Assembly: GCA_002421605.1 (NCBI GenBank)
Contig: DISJ01000018.1
Location: 62,001 to 126,000 of the forward strand
DNA from: Rhodobacteraceae bacterium UBA6213
Lineage (GTDB): Bacteria > Pseudomonadota > Alphaproteobacteria > Rhodobacterales > Rhodobacteraceae
Length of the DNA: 64,000 nt
Reading direction: 5' to 3'
The translations under genes and the position numbers were made by a program. Numbering within the stretch: position 1 is the first letter of the stretch; each line of letters begins with the position of its first letter. The notes under the pieces were generated by a model, which was not told where the DNA came from, did no database searches, and saw only the letters and a program-made list of their open reading frames with translations. Positions 24,983 to 34,454 of the stretch are shown in pieces.

Positions 24983-25324
24983 ATGAAAACACCGAAAAAG
25001 ACGACAAGCGAAAGTCCCGATCCCGTTGTGCTGGAAAACCCCGCACCCGAGGCGGGCGAGGCGGTAGATAGTGTCGACGATCTGCCCAAGAACGTCTGGC
25101 TGCACGGCCTGCTGATGCTGATTATCGCGGTTCTGGTGCGGGTTGTTGGCGCGCTGGCGACATTGGCGGCGGTCATTCAGTTTTTCTGGATGCTTTTTGG
25201 CAAAAAGCGCAACGAAGGCATCAAAACCTTCGGTGAAGGCATGGCCGAGTGGATGTCAAAGGCGACGTTGTTTCTGGCCGGTACCAGTGATGAGAAGCCC
25301 TTCCCCTGGACCCCTTGGAAGTAA
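24983..25324 (+). CDS. DUF4389 family membrane protein (113 aa)
   Basis: The ATG at 24983 has AAGGAGAG upstream; an in-frame start at 24908 is rejected. After a polar N-terminus come two linked hydrophobic stretches (LLMLIIAVLVRVVGALATLA, AVIQFFWMLFGKKRN), then an amphipathic part GIKTFGEGMAEWMSKATLFL and the C-terminal motif EKPFPWTPW, which is characteristic of DUF4389. Function unknown. It is convergent with the yjjW-like gene, three bases apart. Confidence 0.85.
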   Translation: MKTPKKTTSESPDPVVLENPAPEAGEAVDSVDDLPKNVWLHGLLMLIIAVLVRVVGALATLAAVIQFFWMLFGKKRNEGIKTFGEGMAEWMSKATLFLAGTSDEKPFPWTPWK

Positions 25325-25327
25325 GGT

Positions 25328-26188
25328 CTATATCCAGACCGAGGGGATAACGACATTGTCGATACCGGCGGCGCGCAGCCGCGCCGCCGCCGCCTCTACC
25401 CCTTGGCGCGGCATTTTGGGCCAGTCGCGCGCCGCGCCTTGCACACCGTGGTGCTGAAAGGCGTTAAGCTTTAAGCGCAACCCCGGCCCCAGTTCGCGCG
25501 CAAACGCCGCCAGCGCCTCGATTTCCGGCTCGGTATCGGTAAAGCCCGGCACCATTAGATAGCGCAATTCATAAAGCTTGCCCGCCTCCTGCAACAGCCG
25601 CGCGCTGGCGAGGCTTTTTGCGTTGCTCATGCCGGTCAGCCTTTGGTGGGTGGCCGGGTCGAATGCCTTGATGTCAAGCATTGCGCCATCGGTCAGTGGC
25701 AACAGCCGTTGCCAGCCGCGCGGCCCGAGATGCCCGTTTGAATCGATGAATCGGCTAAGTCCGGCAAGGTCCGCGTCAGCCGCCATCGCGGCAAAAAGCG
25801 CCTCGACGAATTTCGCCTGCATCGTCGCCTCGCCACCCGAGATCGTGATGCCCGTAAGAAACCCGCGACTGGCGCGCAGCAGGTCCAGCACATCATCCAC
25901 GCTCATTTGCCGGGTCATCGGGCTGGCCGAGATTAGGCAGGCGCGCAGGCACAAATCACATTCATCGCAAAGTGCCGGGTCAAAGGCAATGCGCCCGCCC
26001 ACAAGGCTCAGCGCCGCGTGCGGGCAGGCTGGAACGCAATCGCCGCAGTCGTTGCACAACCTGATCGTGTGCGGGTTGTGGCAGCCTGCGCAGGCAAAGT
26101 TGCAGCCTTGCAAGAACAGCACCAACCGGTTGCCGGGGCCATCGACCGCCGACCAGTGTAGTACCTTGCTAACGTGTGCCAGCATCAC
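25328..26188 (-). CDS. yjjW: Glycyl-radical-enzyme activating enzyme, YjjW family radical SAM (286 aa)
   Basis: The radical SAM CX3CX2C motif is CNFACAGC in residues about 29-36, followed by an inserted two-cluster ferredoxin domain (CNDCGDCVPACP and CDECDLCLRACL), which distinguishes the GRE-activase class. GGEATMQAKFVEALF and the later SNGHLGPRGWQ, MLDIKAFDPATHQRLTGMSN correspond to the usual GGEP, SAM-binding and DIK regions. It should abstract a hydrogen from the Gly of the adjacent YjjI-like enzyme to make its radical. Its start overlaps the end of that gene by 20 bases, as in the paired genes elsewhere. It is the last gene of the operon. Confidence 0.9.
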   Translation of the reverse strand: MMLAHVSKVLHWSAVDGPGNRLVLFLQGCNFACAGCHNPHTIRLCNDCGDCVPACPHAALSLVGGRIAFDPALCDECDLCLRACLISASPMTRQMSVDDVLDLLRASRGFLTGITISGGEATMQAKFVEALFAAMAADADLAGLSRFIDSNGHLGPRGWQRLLPLTDGAMLDIKAFDPATHQRLTGMSNAKSLASARLLQEAGKLYELRYLMVPGFTDTEPEIEALAAFARELGPGLRLKLNAFQHHGVQGAARDWPKMPRQGVEAAAARLRAAGIDNVVIPSVWI

Positions 26189-27701
26189 GCTCTAGCCCGA
26201 CCACGCGGGGCTTTCGTGCCAAAATCCCGGTTAGCCGCGCCGCCTCAGCGCCAAGTGCGGTGGTATTGGTGCGTGCCCCTTCGCCTGCGTCGTGGCGCGC
26301 CACGTCTGAAAGGCGGATCATGTAGCCCGTCACCCGCACCAGATCGTTCGAGGCGACATTGGCGGTAAACTCGCGAAAGCCCGCCGCAAACGCGCCCTTG
26401 GCCAGTTGCAGCACCGCCTCTGGGTTAGCCTTCACGGTTTCATCAAGTGTCAGAATCTCGCTGACACCCGAGGCGTAATAGCGGTGCTGTGGTGCCAGCG
26501 CCTGCACATGCGTCACCGGGTCGGGTTCAGTGCCATAGGCAATGCGGATGCCGGGGGTGGCGTCGGCATCGGTGCTTAGCCCCGCTTGCGCGTGCAGCAT
26601 GGCCCGGCCGCGCCAGACATTGCGCATTGGCCGTGCCGCGACCATTTCGGCCAGCGCTTCGGTAATCTTCAGCCCAAGCGCGTTGGCCCCCGCATCGTGG
26701 CCATAGCGGCCCGCAAGCCCAGCCTTGTCTTGCAACAGGTTCACCGCCTCGGCCATGCCGAATACGCCGAACATGGCGGTAAAGCGGTCGCGGTCGATCC
26801 AGCCTTCTTCTACCAAAAAGCTTTCAAAAAATCCAGACTGATCATAGAGATAGTCGATGCGCGCCTGCATCAGGCGGGCGCAAAGTTCAACATACCGGGG
26901 CAACTCGGTTGTCAGAAAATCGCCCACGCCCTGCGCGCGCTGCGCCACCTCGCGCAAGTTTACCCGTGACAGGGTCGAGGCCCCGCCACGCATCGGCAAC
27001 GCGTTGTAGCACGAAACGATCCCGTAGCCTGCCTCGTCAAAGGTGGCGGCGTGGATCGGGTGGTTGGCAATATGGGGCTTGGAACATTCGGTGATGTTGG
27101 TCACGGCGCGGGCCAGCAGCGCCTCGGTGCTGATCTCGGGATCATACAGCAATGTGAGGTTCGGCGCGATCTGCCCCAGTTCGGCATCAACGCGCAAAAT
27201 TGCGCGCGCCACCGGGTTATCGGTTGGGCCGATGTTGGCATGCAGGAAGGCGTCGGGCAGAACCCGGTCGATATAGCGCCAGAACAGTTTAATCTTACGA
27301 TATATTTCCTCGTCACTCACCCCTTCGCAGAAGGGTAGCAGCAGCGCATCGAGCGTTCCGATGAACACTGGCATTCCGGTGATCGAGGGCACATGGTGGT
27401 AGGCGATCATCAGGGTGTTCAGCGCCTCGTCGAGCGTCTCGGGGGGCGGCAGTTCCAGCCAGCACGAGCCTTTGCGCAGCACGACCGAAAAGTCGGCCAA
27501 CACATAACGCGGCCGGTATGGGGCGGCACCCTCATACATGTCGCAGATCACCCGCGCATCAAGCGCAGCGCGTGTTTCGGCATCAAGCGCGGGATAGGGC
27601 AGCAGGTTTTCGGCCTGCACCGCCAGCGCATGCGCTTTTTGTGCGGGGCTTAGCGCGGGGTCATTGACGATACCGCGCAGTTTTTGTGACCCGTCGAGCA
27701 T
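26169..27701 (-). CDS. yjjI: YjjI-family glycyl radical enzyme (510 aa)
   Basis: Length and sequence fit the YjjI family (DUF3029), the short glycyl radical enzymes of unknown function. The C-terminus carries RVTGYMIRLSD, with the radical Gly at about residue 459, and the thiyl candidate Cys lies in GIVSCYNALPMRGGAS (about 231); a further conserved NITECSKPHIANHP precedes it. The ATG at 27701 has AGGAGG seven bases upstream; a TTG at 27707 is less likely. It lies after the PFOR-like/ferredoxin protein in the operon and before its activase. Expected to be oxygen sensitive and to act anaerobically. The substrate is not known. Confidence 0.88.
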   Translation of the reverse strand: MLDGSQKLRGIVNDPALSPAQKAHALAVQAENLLPYPALDAETRAALDARVICDMYEGAAPYRPRYVLADFSVVLRKGSCWLELPPPETLDEALNTLMIAYHHVPSITGMPVFIGTLDALLLPFCEGVSDEEIYRKIKLFWRYIDRVLPDAFLHANIGPTDNPVARAILRVDAELGQIAPNLTLLYDPEISTEALLARAVTNITECSKPHIANHPIHAATFDEAGYGIVSCYNALPMRGGASTLSRVNLREVAQRAQGVGDFLTTELPRYVELCARLMQARIDYLYDQSGFFESFLVEEGWIDRDRFTAMFGVFGMAEAVNLLQDKAGLAGRYGHDAGANALGLKITEALAEMVAARPMRNVWRGRAMLHAQAGLSTDADATPGIRIAYGTEPDPVTHVQALAPQHRYYASGVSEILTLDETVKANPEAVLQLAKGAFAAGFREFTANVASNDLVRVTGYMIRLSDVARHDAGEGARTNTTALGAEAARLTGILARKPRVVGLERDAGTR

Positions 27702-27774
27702 GAGCAATCCTCCTGCGGCAACGTGCCGCGCCGGCGCAGGATAGCGCCGGCGCGGGCAAAGAGAAAGCCTGCGC

Positions 27775-30030
27775 TCAGACGAAGGCTTTGGCGCGCTCGA
27801 TCAACGCGGGCAGGTCAGGCTCGTCAGGGTTGCGCGGCTTGCCGGGGTGGATGATCGAGACCTGACAGCCCTCTGCCGCCTCGACCAATTGGCGGAAGCT
27901 GCCGCCATCGGGGTCGGCAATGACCGCCTGCATATTGTCATTATAGGCAAAGAGCGCCGAGTTGATCTGCACACATTCGTTGCAGGTGGTGCACCGCATG
28001 GTTTCGATCCATGGAAGATCCGATGGCGGCGCGGCGGCCGCAGCGGGGGCAGGTGCCGCGGGCGCTGCGGCGGTGGCCGGTGCTGCGGGGGCGGGTGCAG
28101 CCGCCGTTGCTGCTGCGGGGGCAGGGGCAGGGGCTGCCGCCACGGGGGCAGGCGTGGCAACCGCTGCGGGTGCATCTGCAACCGCTTTGGCAACCGCTTC
28201 GGCCAGCCGCGCCTCGAACTTTACCCGTTCTGCGGCCAGCAGCCGTGCGGCGTGCGAGTTTTGGATGCCCGCAAGTTCCTGCAACCGCCGCCAAGCGTCA
28301 ATTGCGCGGTCTGCGGCTTCGGCAACCTTTTCGGCCACGCTGCAACGTGCAAGATGGTTTTCGCCATCAACACCAAGCACATAGGGAACCCGCGCGGTTG
28401 CCTCGGTCGGCGCAAGCTTCAGCCATTCGGCGGCGGGCAGCATCTTGTCGTTCCAATCGCTTTTCGCCAGCGGTTGGCAGTAACGGGCATAGCGCGCATC
28501 GCACATCGCAAAATCGATGAAGCTGAAGGCCCCATCGACGCTGAGCCGCTGACCATCGGCATCTTCAAAGTCGAGCCGGTATTCGGGCCAATCCGCCTCA
28601 AGCGCGGGGTTGGCGGAAAGATCGAACCGGCGCGCCCAATCGGGCCCGGCCGAGGGGTCGTAGCAAAAGGTCGGGAAGGCGCGCGACTCGGTCGCCGCTG
28701 CCGCCAGCAGATAGGGGGCAACGCCATCGACCGTGGTGGTGGCACCCGAATAGACGCAGAACAGCGCCGGTCCGTGATAGCGCATTCCGCGCGCCAGTGC
28801 CTCGCGCATCCGGTAAAGATGCGCCGAGGAAACCTGCATCGCAAAGGCGTTGTTGGTGCCCATCGCCATCGCCGCCAGCCGCGCAGAGCCGCCGCCAAAG
28901 GCGCGCCGCGACGGTTCGGGCGAGGTTGCGCCCAGAATGTCGTCGGTCTGCACTAGCACCTTGATCGGCATGCCCGAAGCCAGCGCCTCGAAGGCGCGCA
29001 CAGTTTCAGCCGTGTCATCTTCGCCGTCGCGCAAAAGCACGAGCGCTGCGGGCAATAGCGCCATTTGCTCGGCGGTCAGATCGCTTTCGTCAAAGGCGTC
29101 AAGCACCGGGTCATGCTGGGCGGGGCGATACTTGCCATCGACCTCGAGCTCCGCAGTCGTCAGCGCCTTCACGAATTCGACCACCTCGGGCAGCCGCCTG
29201 CGATAGGCGTCAATCGCCTCGGCGCAGCTTTCAAACACATAGACATGCGGCTCAGGCTGTCCGGGCAGCATTTCCGAGCCGCGCACCGGGGCATAGAACC
29301 GCTGGCCGCCAAGCACGCTCAGCACCCAGCCGATGCGGCGCACGCGGTCTTCGGGCAGCCGATCCACGGGGCGTGCGCGGTGCAAAATGTCCGACAGCGC
29401 GCCAAAGTCGATCGCGGCGCTATCAGCCTTGCCGACCGCCGACTGCAGGGCCGTCGGCCCATGCGCCTCGTCCGATTTCATGTAATCGGCCTTGAGGATG
29501 TCAGAAAGCCGCAGGATCAGCCCATCGACCTTCTTGCGAAACGCGAGCCCCTTTTCACTATGCACCGCATTCCAGACATGGGTCAGCGTGGTTTTGGGGG
29601 TCGCCGCATCGCAGCCGATCACTTGACCGCGCCCTTTCAGGCGCGCGCGGGCGCGATCAAAATTGGCGTCCATCGGGCCAAAGGGGGCTTCTCCGTTTTT
29701 GGCCAGCAGCGACGATGCGGTGCTGAGCCAGAGGTTTTCTAGTTGGCCGCTTTCGCCCTCGGCAACGCGCGCACGGATCGCCGCTTCCAACTTCAGCACC
29801 TGCTGGCGCTGTGCTTCGCCCGATGGGCCGGGTTCGGCCGCGGCCGCCAGCGCCTCGTCGATCAGACGCATCAGCGGGCGCAGCAGCGCGCCGCCCTTGT
29901 CATCCTCTAGCAGCACCATCGGATAGTCATAGCGCAACTGTTCCAGCGCGCCGTAGCGTGCGAAAAGGGCAGGGCGCAAAGGGGCTACAGCGGGCTTTGG
30001 CGTGGCGGCGGGCATTTTCTGGTGTTGCAT
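27775..30030 (-). CDS. Large PFOR-like protein with Ala/Pro linker and C-terminal [4Fe-4S] domain (751 aa)
   Basis: Starts 4 bases after the korB stop. Residues to about 610 resemble 2-oxoacid oxidoreductase TPP-domain and domain-VI regions: for example AAMAMGTNNAFAMQVSSAHL followed by RYHGPALFCVYSGATTTV recalls the PFOR stretch ending in GPSLIIAYS. A 53-residue Ala/Pro-rich linker (about 618-670) follows, then a ferredoxin-like domain with Cys at about 680, 683, 686 and 722 in CTTCNECVQINSALFAYND and EGCQVSIIHPGKP. The likely role is an electron or substrate-handling partner of KorAB. I do not recognise a named family with this architecture. A one-cluster domain rather than the usual two-cluster ferredoxin is notable. 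Confidence 0.7.
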   Translation of the reverse strand: MQHQKMPAATPKPAVAPLRPALFARYGALEQLRYDYPMVLLEDDKGGALLRPLMRLIDEALAAAAEPGPSGEAQRQQVLKLEAAIRARVAEGESGQLENLWLSTASSLLAKNGEAPFGPMDANFDRARARLKGRGQVIGCDAATPKTTLTHVWNAVHSEKGLAFRKKVDGLILRLSDILKADYMKSDEAHGPTALQSAVGKADSAAIDFGALSDILHRARPVDRLPEDRVRRIGWVLSVLGGQRFYAPVRGSEMLPGQPEPHVYVFESCAEAIDAYRRRLPEVVEFVKALTTAELEVDGKYRPAQHDPVLDAFDESDLTAEQMALLPAALVLLRDGEDDTAETVRAFEALASGMPIKVLVQTDDILGATSPEPSRRAFGGGSARLAAMAMGTNNAFAMQVSSAHLYRMREALARGMRYHGPALFCVYSGATTTVDGVAPYLLAAAATESRAFPTFCYDPSAGPDWARRFDLSANPALEADWPEYRLDFEDADGQRLSVDGAFSFIDFAMCDARYARYCQPLAKSDWNDKMLPAAEWLKLAPTEATARVPYVLGVDGENHLARCSVAEKVAEAADRAIDAWRRLQELAGIQNSHAARLLAAERVKFEARLAEAVAKAVADAPAAVATPAPVAAAPAPAPAAATAAAPAPAAPATAAAPAAPAPAAAAAPPSDLPWIETMRCTTCNECVQINSALFAYNDNMQAVIADPDGGSFRQLVEAAEGCQVSIIHPGKPRNPDEPDLPALIERAKAFV

Positions 30031-30034
30031 GGGC

Positions 30035-31024
30035 TTACTCCGCTGCCATCGGCTCGGCCCCGTCGGGCCAGATCGTGACCTTGTCGAATTCTTCGCGCAG
30101 CACGGTTTCTACCAGCGCGGGCGTTGAAGGCCGCTCGCCCCTGCGCAAATCGTCATAGGTGGGAACCGAGGGGTCGTTGTAGATGATGCCGACCGGGATT
30201 TCGTCGGCGATCGCTGCGATTTCAAGCGCGCGGCCCATGTTCAACGGGTCGTGCGTTTCCTGATTTTTATAAACGCGCGAAACTTCGGGCGTCAGCCGCA
30301 GGCCGTTTCCGTGGGTCAGGATGCGCATCTTCGAGGGGTCGCGCACATAGGCATCAAAGCGATGCTCCATGAATTCTGGGCAGCGCTGCAACACGCGCAC
30401 GAACGACAGGCCTTTGTGATGATAGGCTTTTTTGAGAATGTCGAACAAAAGGTCCGGAATCCAGTCCACCGCTTGCGCCACGAACGAGACGTTGGCGACA
30501 CCCAGCGTCACTGACAGCGGGTTGAGCGGCAAAAGCAGCGACCCACGCGGAGTGGTGTTCGATTTCTGCCCGACGGGCGAGGTCGGCGAGGCTTGCTTCT
30601 TGGTCAGCCCGTAGATCTGGTTGTCGTGCAAAAGCACGGTCAGATTCATGTTGTAGCGGATCGCGTGAATCCAGTGCGCCGCCCCAATTGAGGTGCAGTC
30701 GCCGTCGCCCGTGGTAACAAACACGTTCAGGTCGGGCCGACGGATCTTGACCCCCTCTGCCACCGGCAACGCACGCCCGTGGATGCCGTGGAAGCCGTAG
30801 GCGTTCAGATAGTGCGGCAAACGGCTGGAACAGCCGATACCAGAAACCGCAACGGTCTTTTCCGGTGCCAGTTGTTCTTCGCGCATCAGCTTTTGCATGG
30901 CGGTCAGAATGGCGGTGTCACCACAGCCAACGCACCAGCGGGGCTGAATATCGCTTTGATAATCGGCCAGTTTGTAGTCGGTTTCGACCATGCGCATCAT
31001 GCACTGGGAGAGGTTCTCGGTCAT
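30035..31024 (-). CDS. korB: 2-oxoacid:ferredoxin oxidoreductase beta subunit, TPP-binding (329 aa)
   Basis: ATG at 31024 has AGGAG upstream; an in-frame start at 31066 is less likely. The protein begins DYQSDIQPRWCVGCGDTAIL, with the beta-subunit Cys pair CVGCG that binds the [4Fe-4S] cluster, and carries the TPP motif GDGDCTSIGAAHWIHAIRYN followed by LTVLLHDNQIYGLTKKQASP, then TSPVGQKSNTTP. This is the beta subunit of heterotetrameric-type KorAB; substrate could be 2-oxoglutarate, pyruvate or another 2-oxoacid. It follows the alpha/gamma subunit by four bases. Confidence 0.92.
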   Translation of the reverse strand: MTENLSQCMMRMVETDYKLADYQSDIQPRWCVGCGDTAILTAMQKLMREEQLAPEKTVAVSGIGCSSRLPHYLNAYGFHGIHGRALPVAEGVKIRRPDLNVFVTTGDGDCTSIGAAHWIHAIRYNMNLTVLLHDNQIYGLTKKQASPTSPVGQKSNTTPRGSLLLPLNPLSVTLGVANVSFVAQAVDWIPDLLFDILKKAYHHKGLSFVRVLQRCPEFMEHRFDAYVRDPSKMRILTHGNGLRLTPEVSRVYKNQETHDPLNMGRALEIAAIADEIPVGIIYNDPSVPTYDDLRRGERPSTPALVETVLREEFDKVTIWPDGAEPMAAE

Positions 31025-31028
31025 GGCG

Positions 31029-32930
31029 TTACTCCTTTCCCAAGCGGGTGCGGACGGCGGCGGCAATCGCGGTTGGTTTCAGCGGTTGGCCGCGCGCGTT
31101 GCCCCAGCAGTCGATATCGACGAGGTAGCGCGAGCGTAGCAGCAGCGCGAGGTGCGAATAACGGCGGTTTTCTGGTGTGATGAGCGGGTCGGAAAGCGGA
31201 TCGTTCCAGTTGTTTTCGATGGTCATCACATGCTTGAAGCGCTTCATCACATCGCCGATGCCCGAGGCCATTGGCTGCAGGAACTTCAGATGCAGCGATG
31301 AAACCGCAAGCCCTTCGGCGCGCAGAATGCTTACCGCTTCCTCGATCGCACCAAGCGTCGAGCCCCAGCCAAGCAGCAGCATATCACCGCTATCCTCGCC
31401 GCAAAGCGGGGGCAGGCGCAGCGTGGTTTGCAGCGCGGCCAGCTTGCGCGAACGGTTCAGCAGGCCCTCTTCGTTGATTTCCGGGTCATAGGCCACGTGG
31501 CTGTCGCGGTCATGTGCAAGCCCGGTCAGGCAGTGCATGCCGTTCGGCTGACCGGGAATGAAGCGCGTGGCGATGCCGGTGCGCGCATCCCAGTCGTATG
31601 GGCGCGCATCTTCGGGCACCGCGCTTTGGTTCACCGGGGGGGCCAACCAGTCTTCGCGGAACTCGGGGCGCGCAAAGGGTTGTTGCGCCGTGGCAAGGCT
31701 GGCATCCGACAGCACAATCACGACCATGTTGAAGGTCTCGGCAATCTTGCGCGCGGTGATGACTGAATAAAAGCAATCCTCGATGGTCGAAACCGCCATC
31801 ACCACTTTGGGCGCATCGCCGTGACCGCCGTAGATCGAGGCCATGAGGTCGCCCTGTTCAACCTTGGTGGGCAACCCGGTCGAAGGGCCGCCGCGCTGCA
31901 CGTTGATCACCACCAGCGGAATCTCGGCCATCACCGCCAGCCCAAGCGCCTCTTGCTTGAGCGAGAGGCCCGGGCCAGAGGTTACGGTCACCGAACATTT
32001 GCCCGCGTAGCTTGCGCCAATTGCGAATGCGCAGGCGGCGATTTCATCTTCGGCCTGGTGCACGACGCAACCGACCTTTTCGAAGATATTGCTGAGGTAA
32101 TGCGAGGTCGAGGTAGCTGGCGTGATGGGATACATCGCGCAGACTTCCATGCCCGAGGCGACCACCCCCAGCGCCAGCGCCGAGTTGCCGTTCATCACCA
32201 CCTGCGGTTCGGTGGCGCGTTTGGCCGGAACAAGGAAGCGCAGATCAAGGTTGGCCTCGGCCCAGGCGCGCCCGGCATTAAGCAGCTCGACATTGGCGTC
32301 GATGATCTTTTGGTCTTTCTTGCCAAAGATCCGCGCCACCTGCGCGCGCGCCAGCGCCTCATCAAGGCTGTAGATGCCGCAAAGAATACCCAGCACAAAC
32401 ATGTTCTTGCCCTTGCGCGGATCGGGCACGAGCTTCAGGCATTCAACTTCCATCGGCACTTCATAGACGCGGAAACCCTGCGCGCGGATATCCTCGACCA
32501 CTTTCGTGTAAGAGGCGGCGATATCGGCGCTGCGGTCAGTTTTCCATTTGCTTTCGATCAGGATGATGCCGCCGGGTTTGATCTCGCCCGCGTGCAGGCG
32601 GCTGAGCAGCACCTGTTCGTTGAAGGCCACCACCAGATCGGCCTCGTTGCCGCCGTTGGTGACCGGGCCCGAGGCAAAGCGCACCCGGTTGCCAGAGGCA
32701 CCCGCAACCGAGCGGTGTGGCGGTTGGATTTCGGCGGGAATGATCTCGACCGTCCAGATGCCGTTCCCAGAGCGCGCGGCAATGGCACCAAAGCTTTGGC
32801 CGCAGCGCTGTGCACCCTCGCCCGAGTCTGAGACGATTTCGATGATTTGCTCGCTCAGCACCACTGCGGGGCGTTGTGCGGGTGCTTCGGGCTGTTCTTC
32901 GATCACTGCCTGTCCGGCTTTGGTTGCCAT
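31029..32930 (-). CDS. korA: 2-oxoacid:ferredoxin oxidoreductase, fused gamma-alpha subunit (633 aa)
   Basis: The N-terminal 200 residues are a gamma domain (VRFASGPVTNGGNEADLVVA, LHAGEIKPGGIILIESKWKT), and the rest an alpha pyrimidine-binding domain with AMYPITPATSTSHYLSNIFE, ACAFAIGASYAGKCSVTVTS and GPGLSLKQEALGLAVMAEIP. The fused order gamma-alpha is typical of KorA proteins. With KorB it would form a TPP- and Fe-S-dependent enzyme linking a 2-oxoacid and CoA to acyl-CoA, CO2 and reduced ferredoxin, reversibly. Close linkage with NfnAB-like subunits suggests that ferredoxin electrons go to or come from NAD(P)H. Confidence 0.93.
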   Translation of the reverse strand: MATKAGQAVIEEQPEAPAQRPAVVLSEQIIEIVSDSGEGAQRCGQSFGAIAARSGNGIWTVEIIPAEIQPPHRSVAGASGNRVRFASGPVTNGGNEADLVVAFNEQVLLSRLHAGEIKPGGIILIESKWKTDRSADIAASYTKVVEDIRAQGFRVYEVPMEVECLKLVPDPRKGKNMFVLGILCGIYSLDEALARAQVARIFGKKDQKIIDANVELLNAGRAWAEANLDLRFLVPAKRATEPQVVMNGNSALALGVVASGMEVCAMYPITPATSTSHYLSNIFEKVGCVVHQAEDEIAACAFAIGASYAGKCSVTVTSGPGLSLKQEALGLAVMAEIPLVVINVQRGGPSTGLPTKVEQGDLMASIYGGHGDAPKVVMAVSTIEDCFYSVITARKIAETFNMVVIVLSDASLATAQQPFARPEFREDWLAPPVNQSAVPEDARPYDWDARTGIATRFIPGQPNGMHCLTGLAHDRDSHVAYDPEINEEGLLNRSRKLAALQTTLRLPPLCGEDSGDMLLLGWGSTLGAIEEAVSILRAEGLAVSSLHLKFLQPMASGIGDVMKRFKHVMTIENNWNDPLSDPLITPENRRYSHLALLLRSRYLVDIDCWGNARGQPLKPTAIAAAVRTRLGKE

Positions 32931-32945
32931 GGTTTTCCTGCCTTC

Positions 32946-34454
32946 CTAGATCAGTCGCACATGCGTGAAGTTGCGCTCATTCTGGGCGATGCCGAACATG
33001 CTGCCCTCAAGCCCGTCCGGCTCGCCCGCGTAAACAACCGCGCTGTCGCGGATACCCAGATAGCGCTTAATGCCCGCTGCGGCCTTGCGCCCGGCGCCCA
33101 TCGCCAGAATGACCGTGGCCGCGCCGGTAACGATGTCGCCGCCCGCATAGACCCCTGCCAGCGAGGTGGCGAGGTCGGCATCGGTCTGGATATAGCCGCG
33201 CTTGTCGAGTTTGAGCTTCGAGGTCTGCCCCAAAATCGGGTTGGGCGAGGTGCCGATAGCATAGACCACGGTATCGGCCTCGAAATCGAACTCGCTGCCG
33301 GGGATGACCACGGGGCTGCGACGGCCCGAGGTATCGGGCTCACCCAATTCCATGCGCACACAGCGCAGCGCACGCACGTTGCCGTTGTCATCGCCTAAAA
33401 TCTCGACCGGGTTGGTCAGCCAGTGGAATTCGATCCCTTCTTCTTGCGCGTGATGCAGTTCTTCCTTGCGCGCGGGGCACTCGGTTTCGGTGCGCCGATA
33501 GATGCAGTTCACCTGCTCTGCACCCAATCGCATGCTGACGCGCATCGCGTCCATCGCGGTGTTGCCCGCGCCGATCACCGCCACCCGCTTGCCAAGGCCA
33601 AGCGGCGTGTCATAGGCGGGAAACTGGCCCGCCCGCATCAGGTTGCAACGGGTCAGCAGTTCGTTGGCCGAAAGCACGCCGTTCAGCCCTTCGCCCGGCA
33701 GATCCATGAACCGAGGCGAGCCTGCGCCGGTGCCGATGAACACCGCGTCAAAGCCCATCTCGCCCAGCATCTGCTCAATCGTGAACAGCCGCCCGACCAG
33801 CGTATTGCACTTGATCTCGACGCCAAGCGCCTCGATCGCGCCGATTTCCGCATCGACGACTGAGTTGGGTAGCCGGAACTCGGGGATGCCGTAGCGCAGA
33901 ACGCCGCCCGGTTCGTGCAGCGCCTCAAAGATCGCGACTTTGCAACCAGCTTTGGCAAGGTCGGCCGCGCAGGCCATACCCGCCGGGCCAGAGCCTACGA
34001 TGCCCACGCGAAACGGCTGGCGCTCAATATGGCTGGTTTTGCGCCAACCCTCGGCAATCGCCTTGTCGCCCAGCCAGCGTTCCAGCCGGCCAATCGCCAC
34101 CGGTTCCAGCGTACCGCCCGCGCCTACCGGGCAGACGCCTTCACACTGGTCTTCCTGCGGACAAACCCTGCCACACACGGCGGGCAGCAGTGTCGAGTCG
34201 GTCAAAAGGTTATAGGCGCCGCGATAGTCGTGTTTGATCATGCGGGTGATGAAGCCCGGAATGTCGATATTGACCGGACAACCCTCGATGCAGGCAGGTT
34301 GCGGGCAAACAAGGCAACGTTCGCATTCCAAAAGCGCGTTTTCGGTGTCAAAGCCCAGCGCCACCTCGTCGAAGTTCTTGGCGCGGATCTCGGGTTCCTG
34401 TACCGGCATCAGCGCGCGTTCTTGCGGAATCGAGCGGATCGTCTTGCGGGCCAT
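32946..34454 (-). CDS. NfnB/SudA/GltD-like FAD oxidoreductase subunit (502 aa)
   Basis: The N-terminal cluster region has CERCLVCPQPACIEGCPVNI and CGRVCPQEDQCEGVC, binding two [4Fe-4S] clusters as in GltD, SudA and NfnB. Two Rossmann folds follow: RVGIVGSGPAGMACAADLAK (FAD) and GKRVAVIGAGNTAMDAMRVS (NAD(P)H), then a C-terminal ATSLAGVYAGGDIVTGAATV. The next gene encodes the FNR-like partner, so the pair is better read as an NfnAB or ferredoxin:NADP oxidoreductase than as glutamate synthase. Bifurcation is not proved by sequence. TGATG overlap with the upstream gene. Confidence 0.88.
   Translation of the reverse strand: MARKTIRSIPQERALMPVQEPEIRAKNFDEVALGFDTENALLECERCLVCPQPACIEGCPVNIDIPGFITRMIKHDYRGAYNLLTDSTLLPAVCGRVCPQEDQCEGVCPVGAGGTLEPVAIGRLERWLGDKAIAEGWRKTSHIERQPFRVGIVGSGPAGMACAADLAKAGCKVAIFEALHEPGGVLRYGIPEFRLPNSVVDAEIGAIEALGVEIKCNTLVGRLFTIEQMLGEMGFDAVFIGTGAGSPRFMDLPGEGLNGVLSANELLTRCNLMRAGQFPAYDTPLGLGKRVAVIGAGNTAMDAMRVSMRLGAEQVNCIYRRTETECPARKEELHHAQEEGIEFHWLTNPVEILGDDNGNVRALRCVRMELGEPDTSGRRSPVVIPGSEFDFEADTVVYAIGTSPNPILGQTSKLKLDKRGYIQTDADLATSLAGVYAGGDIVTGAATVILAMGAGRKAAAGIKRYLGIRDSAVVYAGEPDGLEGSMFGIAQNERNFTHVRLI

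Noticed and set aside
27847..28956. Plus-strand open frame of 369 codons
   Set aside because: Antisense to the 751-residue gene; Gly/Cys/Arg-rich shadow of the Ala/Pro linker.
31821..32831. Long plus-strand open frame (336 aa)
   Set aside because: Antisense to korA; His/Arg-rich composition typical of reading the opposite strand of a GC-rich gene.
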